From NCBI RefSeq assembly GCF_900996225.1, contig NZ_CAAJGL010000011.1, forward strand, positions 1-64,000: a stretch of 64,000 nt of DNA. Direction: 5' to 3'. The notes under the pieces were generated by a model. It made no database searches and had not been told where the DNA came from. It saw only the letters and a list, made by a program, of their open reading frames with translations. Position numbers and translations under genes: made by a program. Of the stretch, positions 1 through 8,936 are shown in pieces. This DNA comes from Paraburkholderia sp. BCC1884. GTDB taxonomy: Bacteria > Pseudomonadota > Gammaproteobacteria > Burkholderiales > Burkholderiaceae. How positions within the stretch are numbered: position 1 is the first letter of the stretch; every line of letters starts with the position of its first letter.

Positions 1-205
1 TTTCATTACTGTGTGAGACTTGATACTTCTGCTTTGCGCCAGACCCCGAAGGACCCGGCTCGCATCGCGCATCAAGCGCCCACACTTATCGGCTGTTAAT
101 TTTTAAAGATCGAGTACGCATCCACCACCTCACCGGCCACCGCAGCTGCCAACTTCACAACCGCCTGTACCGCTTCGTTCTGCGTCGCTGCTCTTGCAGC
201 AGAGA
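1..205 (-). other. rRNA operon leader (partial; 16S gene lies off the left edge)
   Basis: Read on the minus strand, this stretch runs from the predicted start site of the promoter at 212-240 towards the window edge. It includes a boxA-like antitermination element (GATCTTTAAAAATTAACAG, 93-111) and a tail ending in CTCACACAGTAATGAAA that resembles the leader just upstream of 16S in Burkholderia. No mature rRNA sequence is inside the window. The identification rests on the promoter, the boxA-like element and recalled similarity to Burkholderia rrn leaders. Confidence 0.7.
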
Positions 206-211
206 AACGAG

Positions 212-240
212 ATTATGGCGATCGACTGACAGGCCGTCAA
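212..240 (-). promoter_or_regulatory. sigma-70 rRNA-type P1 promoter
   Basis: On the minus strand a -35 TTGACG (240-235) and a -10 CATAAT (217-212) are separated by exactly 17 nt and followed by CTCGTTTCTCTGCTGC, the start-site context typical of Burkholderia rrn promoters. The A/T-rich block at about 248-272, just upstream of the -35 box, looks like an UP element. The predicted start is near 205. Confidence 0.75.
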
Positions 241-441
241 CCCCCTTCGCAGAATATTTTCATCAAATTGCAAGGCGCCTAAAAAACGTGCAGAGATCGA
301 CGCGATAAATTACTTAGTGATCCGATTTACTCCAATATGCAGAAAATAATGCGTAAGAAACCAGCACCCGGCGCCGACGCTAAAGTTTCCCGCTCGCCGG
401 CCGTCAACATGGATATCCCGTCACTCCGACATTAATCGCCC

Positions 442-1386
442 ATGGACAACCCAGTCGCGGAACACGTCGAGAACACCGCACCCGCCACGCCTTCGCCCGC
501 GCTGAGTGTGGACGCGGTCCCGGTAGGCAGCCCACTCGACTGGCCCATCGTCGACGCCGACGGCGCGCTCCTCTTCGCCAGCGGTACGATTCTGGCGACC
601 ACGGACGAACGCACCTTCCTGTTCAATAACTTCCAGCCGCGCCGCGGCGATCTGCAGGACGCCGCCCGGCCCGAACTGCCGGCAGGCGACCCCCAGACCG
701 ATCCCAACGGCCAGTTGACCGTCAAGGACATGCATCTGGAAATCGGCGCGCTGATCGGCGCTAGGTCGCAAGTGGGCAGCGGCTCGCCCATGCATCCGTG
801 CCGCATCATCGGCTTCGCGCCGAATCACGCGCTGTTCGTCACGCCGCCCGTTCACGAGGGGCGTCTGCTGCCGCTGAGCGCCGGTGAAAACATCGAGATC
901 GTGGCCATCGCCAGCCACGCCGTGTTCCGGTTCGTCTGCACCATTGAAACAGTCTGCCGTTCGCCGTTCGATTACGTCGTGCTGTCGAAGCCGGGCGTGA
1001 TCCGCCGTCTGCGCGAACGCAAGTCGATCCGGGTCCAGGCGCATCTGCCGGTGCGCTTCGGCATCGGCGAAACCGGCGATGTTTATGAAGGTCTGGGATT
1101 AGCCAAAGGTATCAGCGCACTCGGCATGTCGCTGGCGGCGTCGTGGACGCTCGGCGCGGTGGGCGATCGATTGCGCGTAGCTTTCCGCCTGAAATCGACG
1201 GATCTCGACACCGAGGTCGAGACCTCGGCGGTCATCCGTAATGTGCAGAAAGGCAGCGGCCCGGGCGAACCGTCGGTCCATGGAATCGAATTCGATCAAC
1301 TCAATCACGCTGAGCAGATGGCGATGAAGGTCTACGTATTCGATCGCCAGGACGACGTGCAGTACTGGTCGACCGGACTCAAATAA
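442..1386 (+). CDS. PilZ-domain flagellar brake (YcgR-like) protein
   Basis: This 314-residue protein probably binds cyclic-di-GMP and tunes flagellar motility. The N-terminal half (about residues 30-190) looks like a YcgR-type N domain. The C-terminal half is a PilZ domain, starting at the Arg-rich motif RERKSIR near residue 195, which contains RxxxR. The second PilZ motif reads GISALG, with Gly where Asp/Asn is usual, so nucleotide affinity may be altered. The gene stands alone, divergent from the rRNA operon and convergent with the cobalamin operon. No clear Shine-Dalgarno sequence precedes the ATG. The family call is fairly secure; c-di-GMP binding is inferred. Confidence 0.75.
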   Translation: MDNPVAEHVENTAPATPSPALSVDAVPVGSPLDWPIVDADGALLFASGTILATTDERTFLFNNFQPRRGDLQDAARPELPAGDPQTDPNGQLTVKDMHLEIGALIGARSQVGSGSPMHPCRIIGFAPNHALFVTPPVHEGRLLPLSAGENIEIVAIASHAVFRFVCTIETVCRSPFDYVVLSKPGVIRRLRERKSIRVQAHLPVRFGIGETGDVYEGLGLAKGISALGMSLAASWTLGAVGDRLRVAFRLKSTDLDTEVETSAVIRNVQKGSGPGEPSVHGIEFDQLNHAEQMAMKVYVFDRQDDVQYWSTGLK

Positions 1387-1428
1387 GCCCGGCCGCGAGC
1401 GGCTCGGCAAGACGCGCCGCTCGAACGA

Positions 1429-2049
1429 TCAATCCATCAGTTCTTCCGGCGTATGCAGCCGCGCGCCCCACGCTTCGGCGAGCATTGCGCAACGTCCAAG
1501 GCGAATCGAACCACGTTCAAAGTCGACGAACACGACTTCGTCCGCTTCTGGCGGACGCGTCGGCTGATCGCTGGTGCGGCCGTCGGTCAGAATCCACAGC
1601 CAGCGCCGTTGCGCCGGCTTGCGGCGGGCGCTGCGCCCGAGCACTTGCGCCGCGCGCCGAATCCCGTCGATGAGCGGTGTGCCACCGCCGCCGCCCACCG
1701 GACCGAGCCAGCGCTCGTTCCACCAGCGCGGCACCGCCGGCCCGAAGCGGACATCCGCGCCCGCCCCGCCGAAACACACCAGCGCCGCCTCGGCACGCGC
1801 GGTGCTCGCCTGATCGAACAAGGCAACCAGCAGCCCCTTGGCAAGCGCGAGTTGCCGGCCGCCCAGCATGGACCCCGAGCAATCGAGGACGAAGCAATGC
1901 AGCACGCCACCACGCGGCGCTTCACGGACGAAACGCAGATGTTCCGCGCGCAACGCGCCCTGGCGTTTGGCGACGATGGTTTGCGGCCAGGCGATGCGCT
2001 TGCCGGGCCGGCCGTGCGGGCGTTCACGCAACGCGCCGCGCGACATCAA
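1429..2049 (-). CDS. VWA-domain (ChlD-like) cobalt-chelatase accessory subunit
   Basis: This 206-residue protein is essentially one von Willebrand A domain. A complete MIDAS is visible: DCSGS near residue 56 (DxSxS), the GGGGTPLIDG loop in the middle, and the ILTDGRTSD strand towards the C terminus. It resembles the C-terminal integrin-like part of magnesium-chelatase subunit ChlD/BchD. It is the last gene of cobW-cobN-chlI-chlD, so it most likely works with the AAA+ subunit encoded upstream to drive CobN-dependent cobalt insertion in place of CobT. An unusual nested hairpin separates it from the ATPase gene. Function is inferred from context. Confidence 0.8.
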   Translation of the reverse strand: MMSRGALRERPHGRPGKRIAWPQTIVAKRQGALRAEHLRFVREAPRGGVLHCFVLDCSGSMLGGRQLALAKGLLVALFDQASTARAEAALVCFGGAGADVRFGPAVPRWWNERWLGPVGGGGGTPLIDGIRRAAQVLGRSARRKPAQRRWLWILTDGRTSDQPTRPPEADEVVFVDFERGSIRLGRCAMLAEAWGARLHTPEELMD

Positions 2050-2064
2050 CCTTGCGCCTTGCTG

Positions 2065-2110
2065 CCATCGGAAACCGCTGAGCGAGTCAGCGGCGGCGCC
2101 CTTCCGATGG
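2065..2110. repeat. nested inverted repeat between the two chelatase subunit genes
   Basis: The outer arms CCATCGGAA (2065-2073) and TTCCGATGG (2102-2110) are perfect complements. Inner arms CCGCTG (2075-2080) and CAGCGG (2088-2093) form a second stem. It fills almost the whole 62-bp gap between the ChlI-like and ChlD-like genes and has no T-tract, so an mRNA stabiliser or processing hairpin fits better than a terminator. Confidence 0.6.
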
Positions 2111-2111
2111 C

Positions 2112-3224
2112 TCAGCGTTTTTTTACGCCAAGCGGCACCACGCCTTTGACTTGCGTCGTAGGAACGGGCTGCGGCGGCAGATAACCCCAGTCGCTGTCAT
2201 CGGCTGGCGCGGCCGATCGGGCAGCATCCGGCGCGCGCCCGGCGCCGCGTCCAGAAGACGTGTTCGCTTTCGCGCCGCTGGAAGCAGCGTTCGCTTTCGC
2301 CTCGTTTGAAGGATCGTCGGCTGGCGCGTCGCCGTCCCCCGAACCGCCGCTTGAATTCGCCGCACGATCATGACGCCGGTGAATCAACACCGCCCCGGCG
2401 ACACGCTCAACGTGCTCCACCGTCACCGCATCCGCCAACTCCAGCGCCGCCAGCGCACGCGCCGCGCGCAGCATCACGAGATCGGCGCGCAGACCATCCA
2501 CGGCGGCCTCGATACATAACTCGCTGACATAGGCGTGCACCGCGTCGTCGAACGCAAGCCGGGGCAAGGCTTCACGCGCCACCCGAATCCGCTGCACGTA
2601 CTCCGCCTGCTGCGCGGCATAGCCGATCCGAAAACCCGCGGGATCGACATCGAACGCGAGACGCGCTTTCACGATCTCCTGACGCACACGCGGCTCGAAA
2701 CAGTTTTCCAACTCCACCGTCAAACCGAAACGGTCGATCAATTGCGGCCGCAACTCACCTTCCTCGGGATTCATCGTGCCGATCAGCACGAAGCTCGCGT
2801 CGTGACTATGCGACACGCCATCGCGCTCCACCGTATTGACACCGCTGGCAGCCGCGTCCAGCAGCGCGTCGACGAGCGCGTCGGGCAGCAGGTTGATTTC
2901 GTCGACATACAACACGCCGCGATGCGCTTTCGCGAGCAAGCCCGGCGAAAAGCGCACCGCGTTATCGCGCAACACGGTTTCGATATCGAGCGTGCCGATC
3001 AAACGTTCCTCACTGGCGCCGAGCGGCAGATTCACCAGTTGCCCTTCGGGCAGCAGTTCGGCCAGCGCGCGCGCCGCAGTGGACTTGGCCGTACCACGCG
3101 GCCCGCTCACCAGCACGCCGCCCAGGCCAGGATCGATCGCGGCCAGCAACAGCGCCTGCTGCAAGGCTGTCTGACCGATCAGCGCGGCGAAGGGAAAACC
3201 CAGCCGTGGATTCGTCGCATTCAT
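2112..3224 (-). CDS. AAA+ ATPase (ChlI/BchI-like) cobalt-chelatase subunit
   Basis: This 370-residue protein matches the magnesium-chelatase ATPase subunit family. The Walker A motif GPRGTAKST lies near residue 41, Walker B with LYVDEINLL near residue 105, and the sensor region IGTMNPEEGELRPQLIDRFG follows. After about residue 290 the chain is a low-complexity Ser/Ala/Asp-rich linker of the kind that joins ChlI to ChlD in longer homologues. The start overlaps the cobN stop by 4 bp (ATGA). It probably powers CobN, replacing CobS. Function is inferred from family and operon. Confidence 0.85.
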   Translation of the reverse strand: MNATNPRLGFPFAALIGQTALQQALLLAAIDPGLGGVLVSGPRGTAKSTAARALAELLPEGQLVNLPLGASEERLIGTLDIETVLRDNAVRFSPGLLAKAHRGVLYVDEINLLPDALVDALLDAAASGVNTVERDGVSHSHDASFVLIGTMNPEEGELRPQLIDRFGLTVELENCFEPRVRQEIVKARLAFDVDPAGFRIGYAAQQAEYVQRIRVAREALPRLAFDDAVHAYVSELCIEAAVDGLRADLVMLRAARALAALELADAVTVEHVERVAGAVLIHRRHDRAANSSGGSGDGDAPADDPSNEAKANAASSGAKANTSSGRGAGRAPDAARSAAPADDSDWGYLPPQPVPTTQVKGVVPLGVKKR

Positions 3225-6200
3225 CGTTGCTTTCCTTCGATCTGCTGCTCACTCGCCAGCCAATGCTGTTCGACTTGCGCGCGATAGTCGCCGGGTGTTT
3301 GCCACAAACCGCGCTGCATCGCCTCGAGCAGACGCTCGCAAACCGAATGCAAGGCATGCGGGTTGTGGCGCTGCATGAACTCGCGAGTGTCGGCGTCGTT
3401 CAGATACGCGTCGGCGACGAGCGCATATTGATGATCCGAGATCACGCGCGCGGTGGCGTCATAACCATACAGATAGTCGACGGTCGCGGCGATCTCGGCG
3501 GCGCCCTTGTAGCCGTGACGCTTCACGCCATCGAGCCATTTCGGATTGACCACGCGCGAGCGCACCACGCGCGCGATCTCTTCGTGCAGCGTGCGCACGC
3601 GCGGCGCGGCCGGATTGCTGTGGTCGGCGTGATACACGCTCGGCTGATCGCCGGTCAGGTGACGCACTGCCGCGACCATGCCGCCCTGGAACTGATAGTA
3701 ATCGTTCGAATCGAGCAGATCGTGCTCGCGGTTGTCCTGGTTCTGCAGCACCACGTCCATCGCGGCGAGCCGCGCGCCGAATGCCTGACGCGCTTCCTCG
3801 CCCGCGCTCTTCTGCGTGTACGCGTAGCCGCCCCATGCCTGATACGCGTTGGCGAGATCGGCGTCGGTCTGCCATTGCTGCGAGTCGATCAGGTCCTGCA
3901 GACCCGCGCCGTACGCGCCGGGCCGCGCGCTGAAGACGCGCCAGCCGGCGCGCCGACGCGCTTCGACCGCGTCCATGCCGCGCGCGATGAGCGCGTCGCG
4001 CTCGCGCAGCACGCGGGCGCGAATCGGATTCAGGTGTTCGGGTTCGTCGAGTCCGGCGACCGCCTGCACGGCAGCGTCGAACAGATGCATCACGTTGGCG
4101 AAGGCGTCGCGAAAAAAACCGGACACCCGCAAAGTGACGTCGATCCGCGGCCGGTCGAACACCTCGATCGGCATGATTTCAAAGTCGGTCACGCGATGAC
4201 TGCCCGGCGCCCACTTCGGCCGCACACCAAGCAGCGCCAGCGCCTGGGCAATATCGTCGCCGCCGGTGCGCATCGTCGCCGTACCCCAGACCGAGAGCCC
4301 GATCGCGCGCGGATAGTCGCCCTTTTCCTGCAGATGACGCTCGATCAGCGTCTGCGCCGACTTCAGGCCGAGCGACCAGGCCGCCTGGGTCGGAACCGCG
4401 CGCGTGTCGACGGAATAGAAGTTGCGGCCCGTGGGCAGCACGTCGGGCCGACCGCGCGAGGGCGAACCGCTCGGACCCGGCGGAACGAAACGTCCTTCGA
4501 GACCGCGCCTGAGTTGCAGCATTTCCTGCAGGCCGCATGCGTCGAGTCGGGGCAGAACGTCCTGCCGCAAGCGTTCGATCACACACTCCGCTTGCGGCAG
4601 GCTTCCGGCATAAGCAGTCAAACCCGCTGGCGATGGTTCGCCACACACGCCGCGCAACAGCTCGGCGGCAAGCAATTCCAGACGCTCGCGCGTATCGCCG
4701 CAGTGCCGCCACGGCGCATCGCTGATCTGCTGCAAGACGTCGGGACGCGGCCCGTCCCACACGGCCGACCAGTCCACCGACAACGGATCGAACAAATGAT
4801 CGATGCGCAAATCGCGCGCCAAAGCATCGATTAACCCGGCCTTGCCGCCCTGCCCGTCGCCGACTGGAAAGCGCCCCAACGCCAGCAAGGTATCGCGCCG
4901 CTGAACACCCTCGGGCGATTGCCCGAACGTATGCAAGCCGTCGCGAATCTGCGCTTCTTTCAACTCGCACAGCCATGCATCGACACGCGTGAGCAGCGCG
5001 TCTTCATCGTCCTCGCCCTTTGGCGGCGCAAGACTCAATTCTTCATGCAGTCTGTGTTCGACGATGGTCGCCAGAATCGTGCGCCGCAACAGCTTCGAGC
5101 GACGCGGATCGACCATCAGCGCTTCATAGTATTCATCGACCTGGCGCTCCAGATCCTGCAACGGCCCATAGCTTTCGGCACGCGTGAGCGGCGGCATCAG
5201 ATGATCGATGATGACGGCCTGCGCGCGTCGTTTCGCCTGACTGCCCTCGCCTGGATCGTTGACGATGAACGGATAGAGATGCGGCATCGGCCCGAGAATC
5301 AGATCGGGCCAGCAGGCATCGCTCAAAGCGACGCTCTTGCCCGGCAGCCATTCGAGATTGCCATGTTTGCCGACATGCACGACCGCGTCGATGCCGAATT
5401 GATGACGCAACCAGAAATAGAACGCGAGATAGGCGTGCGGGGGCACGAGTTCGGCGTCGTGATAGCTCGCGTAATCGCCTTGCTCGCGGGAACGCGACGG
5501 CTGAATGCCGACGAACACCTGCCCGCAGCGCCAGCCCGCGATCATGAAACGGCCGCGCCGCAGCGTAGGGTCCTGCTCGGGCGCGCCCCAGCGAGCGTTC
5601 AATGCCTGACGCGCCTCGGCGGGCAGCGCGCTGAAGTGGACGAGGTAGTCGTCCAGCGCCAGGCTTTGCAACGCGGGACGCAAATCACGCACCACCGGGT
5701 CGTTGGTCACGCCTTCGGTGAGCTTGCTCAATAGCGCATCGCCGTCGCGCGGCAGTTCGCCGAGCCGGTAGCCTTCGTCACGCAGCATGCCCAGAATGCC
5801 GACCACGGACGCCGGCGTATCGAGTCCCACGCCATTGCCAATGCGCCCTTCGCTCATCGGATAGTTGGCGAGGATCAGCGCGAGCTTCTTGTCGGCGTTA
5901 TCGAGCGAACGCAGGCGGCACCAGCGCCGGCTCAACGCGCCGAGAAAAGCCACGCGCTCGAGATCCGGCTGATAGCGGACCACATCGACCTGCGTATGCG
6001 GACAACGATACGCCAGTCCCTTGAAGCTGATCGCGCGCGTGATGATGCGGCCGTCCACTTCGGGCAGCGCAATATGCATGGCGATATCGCGCGAGTTGAG
6101 GCCCTGGTTGTCCTTCACCCAGTCCTCGCGATTGCCGCCGCTCAGGATCACCTGAAACACGGGCGCGTCGCCGGCGAGCGCGAGCGGCTCGGGGTCGTCG

Positions 6201-7024
6201 ATCGCGGACGCGGCGAAGGCCGTGGAATTGAGCACGAGCGCGACATCGTGTTGCGCGCACAGCGACTGCACGACATCGCGGCTCATCGCATCTTTCAGCG
6301 ACGTAATCGCAAGCGGCAGCGGATTCAGACCCTGGGTTTCGAGTGCGTCGATCAGCGCGTCGAACACGGCCGTATTGGCCGCCTGCAGATGCGCCTTGTA
6401 GAACAGAATCGCCGCAACCGGCGCGCCCTGTTTCCAGCGCGCCTGCCAGTCGGCCATGGTCGGCGAGTCGTGTCCAGGATGGTAAAGCGTGGCAGCCGGC
6501 AGCGCGCGCGGCGGCGCAGGCTCCTGCCCCCAGCCCAACTCGCGATAGGCGATCGCGCGTAAAAACGCCTCGGCATTTTGCGCGCCGCCTTCGCGCAGAT
6601 AGCGCCACAACTGGTGGCACAAACCGGCGTCCGCGGTGCTGCGCGCGAGCAGGTTTGGATCTTCCTGCAGATCGCCGGAGAACATCGCGAGCGTCTGCTG
6701 TTTGCGCTCGGCGAGCGCGACCACCTGTTCGATCCCGTAAGGCCAATACGCCTCGCCGCCGAGGTGATCGACCACCACTACGCGCGCATGCTGCAGCACG
6801 TCCTCGAGATAAAAATCGACGGAGGCCGGTTGCCGCAGATACGTGACATTCGCGAGCCGCACGCTCGGAAAGCCCTCGCCCAGGCGCGGAACCACGCTCG
6901 CGAGCAGCGAAAGCGTGGTGTCGGCGGAGCTGAGCACGACGATCTCGGCGGGCTGCTGATCGATACGGATCACGCCTTGCGTATCGTCGACAAAGCCCCC
7001 CGGCGTGGTGCGCAGCAGATGCAT
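3221..7024 (-). CDS. cobN: Cobaltochelatase large subunit CobN
   Basis: CobN inserts cobalt into hydrogenobyrinic acid a,c-diamide in aerobic cobalamin synthesis, using an ATPase partner. The 1267-residue length is usual for CobN. Characteristic blocks are visible, including the N-terminal DHLGGEAYWPYG region, the mid-protein HVGKHGNLEWLPG block and NGVGLDTPASVVGIL. The start lies 6 bp after the cobW stop, and the 3' end overlaps the ChlI-like gene by 4 bp, indicating one transcript. It is under the minus-strand cobalamin riboswitch. The partners here are ChlI/ChlD-like rather than CobS/CobT. Confidence 0.95.
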   Translation of the reverse strand: MHLLRTTPGGFVDDTQGVIRIDQQPAEIVVLSSADTTLSLLASVVPRLGEGFPSVRLANVTYLRQPASVDFYLEDVLQHARVVVVDHLGGEAYWPYGIEQVVALAERKQQTLAMFSGDLQEDPNLLARSTADAGLCHQLWRYLREGGAQNAEAFLRAIAYRELGWGQEPAPPRALPAATLYHPGHDSPTMADWQARWKQGAPVAAILFYKAHLQAANTAVFDALIDALETQGLNPLPLAITSLKDAMSRDVVQSLCAQHDVALVLNSTAFAASAIDDPEPLALAGDAPVFQVILSGGNREDWVKDNQGLNSRDIAMHIALPEVDGRIITRAISFKGLAYRCPHTQVDVVRYQPDLERVAFLGALSRRWCRLRSLDNADKKLALILANYPMSEGRIGNGVGLDTPASVVGILGMLRDEGYRLGELPRDGDALLSKLTEGVTNDPVVRDLRPALQSLALDDYLVHFSALPAEARQALNARWGAPEQDPTLRRGRFMIAGWRCGQVFVGIQPSRSREQGDYASYHDAELVPPHAYLAFYFWLRHQFGIDAVVHVGKHGNLEWLPGKSVALSDACWPDLILGPMPHLYPFIVNDPGEGSQAKRRAQAVIIDHLMPPLTRAESYGPLQDLERQVDEYYEALMVDPRRSKLLRRTILATIVEHRLHEELSLAPPKGEDDEDALLTRVDAWLCELKEAQIRDGLHTFGQSPEGVQRRDTLLALGRFPVGDGQGGKAGLIDALARDLRIDHLFDPLSVDWSAVWDGPRPDVLQQISDAPWRHCGDTRERLELLAAELLRGVCGEPSPAGLTAYAGSLPQAECVIERLRQDVLPRLDACGLQEMLQLRRGLEGRFVPPGPSGSPSRGRPDVLPTGRNFYSVDTRAVPTQAAWSLGLKSAQTLIERHLQEKGDYPRAIGLSVWGTATMRTGGDDIAQALALLGVRPKWAPGSHRVTDFEIMPIEVFDRPRIDVTLRVSGFFRDAFANVMHLFDAAVQAVAGLDEPEHLNPIRARVLRERDALIARGMDAVEARRRAGWRVFSARPGAYGAGLQDLIDSQQWQTDADLANAYQAWGGYAYTQKSAGEEARQAFGARLAAMDVVLQNQDNREHDLLDSNDYYQFQGGMVAAVRHLTGDQPSVYHADHSNPAAPRVRTLHEEIARVVRSRVVNPKWLDGVKRHGYKGAAEIAATVDYLYGYDATARVISDHQYALVADAYLNDADTREFMQRHNPHALHSVCERLLEAMQRGLWQTPGDYRAQVEQHWLASEQQIEGKQR

Positions 7025-7030
7025 GAGCGC

Positions 7031-8122
7031 TTACGCCTGCTGAGCGGCGGCGCTCGACGACACGCCGAGCGCCGCGTCGAACGCGCTTTGCAGCGCGGCC
7101 TGATCGAGGTCTTCGCCGATCAGCACGAAGCGGCTCGGGCCGGCTTCGCCCGCTTGCCAGCGTCGATCGAAATAGCTGTCGAAGCGGCGGCCCACACCTT
7201 GAATCACAAGACGCATCGGCGCACCCGGCAAGGCCGCAAAACCCTTCACGCGATAGATCGTGTTAGTTTCCACCAGCGCTTCAAGCGCGGCGATCGCGGC
7301 CTCGCGCGAACTCACCTCGGCCTGCACGACCACCGAGTCGAATTCGTCGTGATGGTGATCGGCGTCCTCGGCGGAACCGTGGTGATCGTGGCGCAAGTGG
7401 ATCGTGTCTTCCGATGCGGCTTCCAGCCCGAGCAAGGTGTGCAGATCGAGCTGGCCCATGTGTGCGCGCACGATCTTCACCTGCGGCGGAATTTCCTCGC
7501 GGATCACGGCTTCGACTGCGCCTTGCTGCGCGTCGTCGAGCAGATCGGTTTTGTTCAGAATCACCAGATCGGCCGCCGACAATTGATCCTCGAACAGTTC
7601 GTGCAGCGGCGATTCGTGATCGAGATTCGGGTCGGCCTTGCGCTGTTCATCCACGGCGACCGGGTTGTCGGCGAACTGGCCGCTCGCGGCGGCCGGCCCG
7701 TCCACCACGGTCACGACCGCATCCACCGTGAAGCTGTTCTTGATCTGCGGCCAGTTGAATGCCTGCACGAGCGGCTTGGGCAAGGCGAGGCCGGAGGTTT
7801 CGATCAGCACGTGATCGATCTCGCCACGGCGCTCGACGAGTTTTTCCATCACCGGGAAAAACTCTTCCTGCACGGTACAGCACAGGCAGCCATTGGCGAG
7901 TTCGTACAGTTGACCCCCGGTCTCCACGCCGTTTTCATCGCAACCGATACCGCAGCCCTTGAGGATTTCGCCGTCGATGCCGAGTTCGCCGAACTCGTTG
8001 ACGATCACCGCGATGCGCTTGCCGCCCGCATGCTGAAGAATGTGACGCAACAGCGTGGTCTTGCCGCTGCCGAGAAAGCCCGTGACGATCGTGACGGGAA
8101 TCTTGCGCATTTGAGTTTGCAT
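7031..8122 (-). CDS. cobW: CobW-family GTPase (metal chaperone)
   Basis: This protein of about 363 residues is a COG0523 G3E GTPase thought to handle metal for the cobalamin pathway. The Walker A motif [15 protein letters not shown] sits near the N terminus. The metal-binding CLCC motif of the family ([12 protein letters not shown]), a guanine-specificity NKTD and a His/Asp-rich stretch ([20 protein letters not shown], about residue 255) are all visible. It is the first gene after the minus-strand cobalamin riboswitch. The start is uncertain: ATG codons at 8134, 8122 and 8110 share the frame and none has a strong Shine-Dalgarno sequence. 8122 is chosen because homologues have only a few residues before the RKIPVTIV strand. 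Confidence 0.92.
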   Translation of the reverse strand: MQTQMRKIPVTIVTGFLGSGKTTLLRHILQHAGGKRIAVIVNEFGELGIDGEILKGCGIGCDENGVETGGQLYELANGCLCCTVQEEFFPVMEKLVERRGEIDHVLIETSGLALPKPLVQAFNWPQIKNSFTVDAVVTVVDGPAAASGQFADNPVAVDEQRKADPNLDHESPLHELFEDQLSAADLVILNKTDLLDDAQQGAVEAVIREEIPPQVKIVRAHMGQLDLHTLLGLEAASEDTIHLRHDHHGSAEDADHHHDEFDSVVVQAEVSSREAAIAALEALVETNTIYRVKGFAALPGAPMRLVIQGVGRRFDSYFDRRWQAGEAGPSRFVLIGEDLDQAALQSAFDAALGVSSSAAAQQA

Positions 8123-8317
8123 CGTGAGGTCCATCCGTAGGAGTTGCGCGCGCACGCCGGCGTGTTTGTCTGCGCAAGCCGGAAAAACACGGCGTAGAAG
8201 CAGAGGCAACAGCAAAAGCCAAACACGGGGACGAACGACGGCGTTGCCGCGACAACCTGAAACCGAAAGCGAGAGAGTTCATGAACCCGCGCCGCATCCC
8301 CGCGGCGATTGTTCGAC

Positions 8318-8556
8318 GTGCTCTGGCCGGTATCCGGGCTGGCGAAAGCGCCGCTTCCCCTTCCCGGGCGAGTGATTTCTCGCCCAGTGGTGATATGCCG
8401 ACGCGCACTTGCGCGTGGACATCGAAGCCGGCTCCGTGGCGTTCTGCAACTGCATGAAACGCCACATTTCGCTTACCGTTGCGGGGGCAGCACAGGTGAG
8501 TCCGAATCCAGGCTGGAGGACGCCCTGTTTCCCGTTTAACTGCATGCGCAGGAGCG
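8318..8556 (-). ncRNA. Cobalamin riboswitch controlling cobW-cobN-chlI-chlD
   Basis: On the minus strand the element contains the conserved core GCCCCCGCAACGGTAAGCGA, an ACCACTG segment, and the B12 box AGCCCGGATACCGGCC (8340-8325). A consensus promoter lies directly upstream at 8611-8583. About 190 nt separate the B12 box from the cobW start. Within that leader CGTGTTT and AAACACG can pair, which may be part of the expression platform. Ligand-bound RNA is expected to lower expression of the cobalt-chelation operon. Confidence 0.92.
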
Positions 8557-8582
8557 CGCACACGAGCACCAAAGTGCGTGCG

Positions 8583-8611
8583 AGTTTAGGCCCGCGGGCC
8601 CTTGTCGTCAA
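8583..8611 (-). promoter_or_regulatory. sigma-70 promoter of the cobW operon
   Basis: TTGACG (8611-8606) and TAAACT (8588-8583) are separated by exactly 17 nt on the minus strand. Transcription would begin near 8576 and run directly into the cobalamin riboswitch. Confidence 0.65.
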
Positions 8612-8632
8612 GGAAACACCGGCCGCGAAGGC

Positions 8633-8661
8633 TTATCGGACGGGGCGTCGTGTGCTATCGT
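8633..8661 (+). promoter_or_regulatory. possible promoter of the cobA operon
   Basis: TTATCG (8633-8638) and TATCGT (8656-8661) are 17 nt apart, a weak sigma-70 match just upstream of the plus-strand riboswitch. A promoter must lie in this short interval, but the hexamers are poor. Confidence 0.3.
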
Positions 8662-8677
8662 ATGCGCGCGTTTGGTG

Positions 8678-8884
8678 CCCGCACATGCGTTCGCATGTGC
8701 AGTTAAACGGGAAACAGACAGCGCCCTGCGCGCTCAACCTGTGCTGTCCCCGCAACGGTAAGCGACCTGTGGCGCGCGAGGCAGTGCTCTCGCGCCGCGC
8801 ATGCGTTTTTCACTGCCACTGTCTGACGAATCCAGACGGGAAGGCAAAGCGCATGAGGCCGCCAGCCCGGATACCGGCCAGACG
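8678..8884 (+). ncRNA. Cobalamin riboswitch controlling the cobA operon
   Basis: The element opens with a perfect hairpin, GCACATGCG/CGCATGTGC (8681-8700). It then shows GTTAAACGGGAAACAG, the core GTCCCCGCAACGGTAAGCGA, a GCCACTG segment and the B12 box AGCCCGGATACCGGCC (8862-8877). It shares its core with the minus-strand element next to it. Downstream lie a 9-bp hairpin (8889-8909) and a Shine-Dalgarno-preceded small ORF, so regulation is probably at translation. Confidence 0.93.
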
Positions 8885-8888
8885 CGGA

Positions 8889-8909
8889 GGCGGCGAACAT
8901 TTCGCCGCC
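8889..8909 (+). other. hairpin after the cobA riboswitch
   Basis: GGCGGCGAA and TTCGCCGCC form a perfect 9-bp stem with a CAT loop. It lies between the B12 box and the Shine-Dalgarno sequence of the leader ORF. No U-tract follows, so it is not an intrinsic terminator. It is a candidate part of the expression platform. Confidence 0.55.
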
Positions 8910-8936
8910 GGCCGCTGGAATCCGCGAGGGACGGAT

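Noticed and set aside
8123-8215. N-terminal extension of CobW to 8215
   Set aside because: The extra residues do not resemble CobW N termini, and the GTPase core begins just after the ATGs at 8122/8110.
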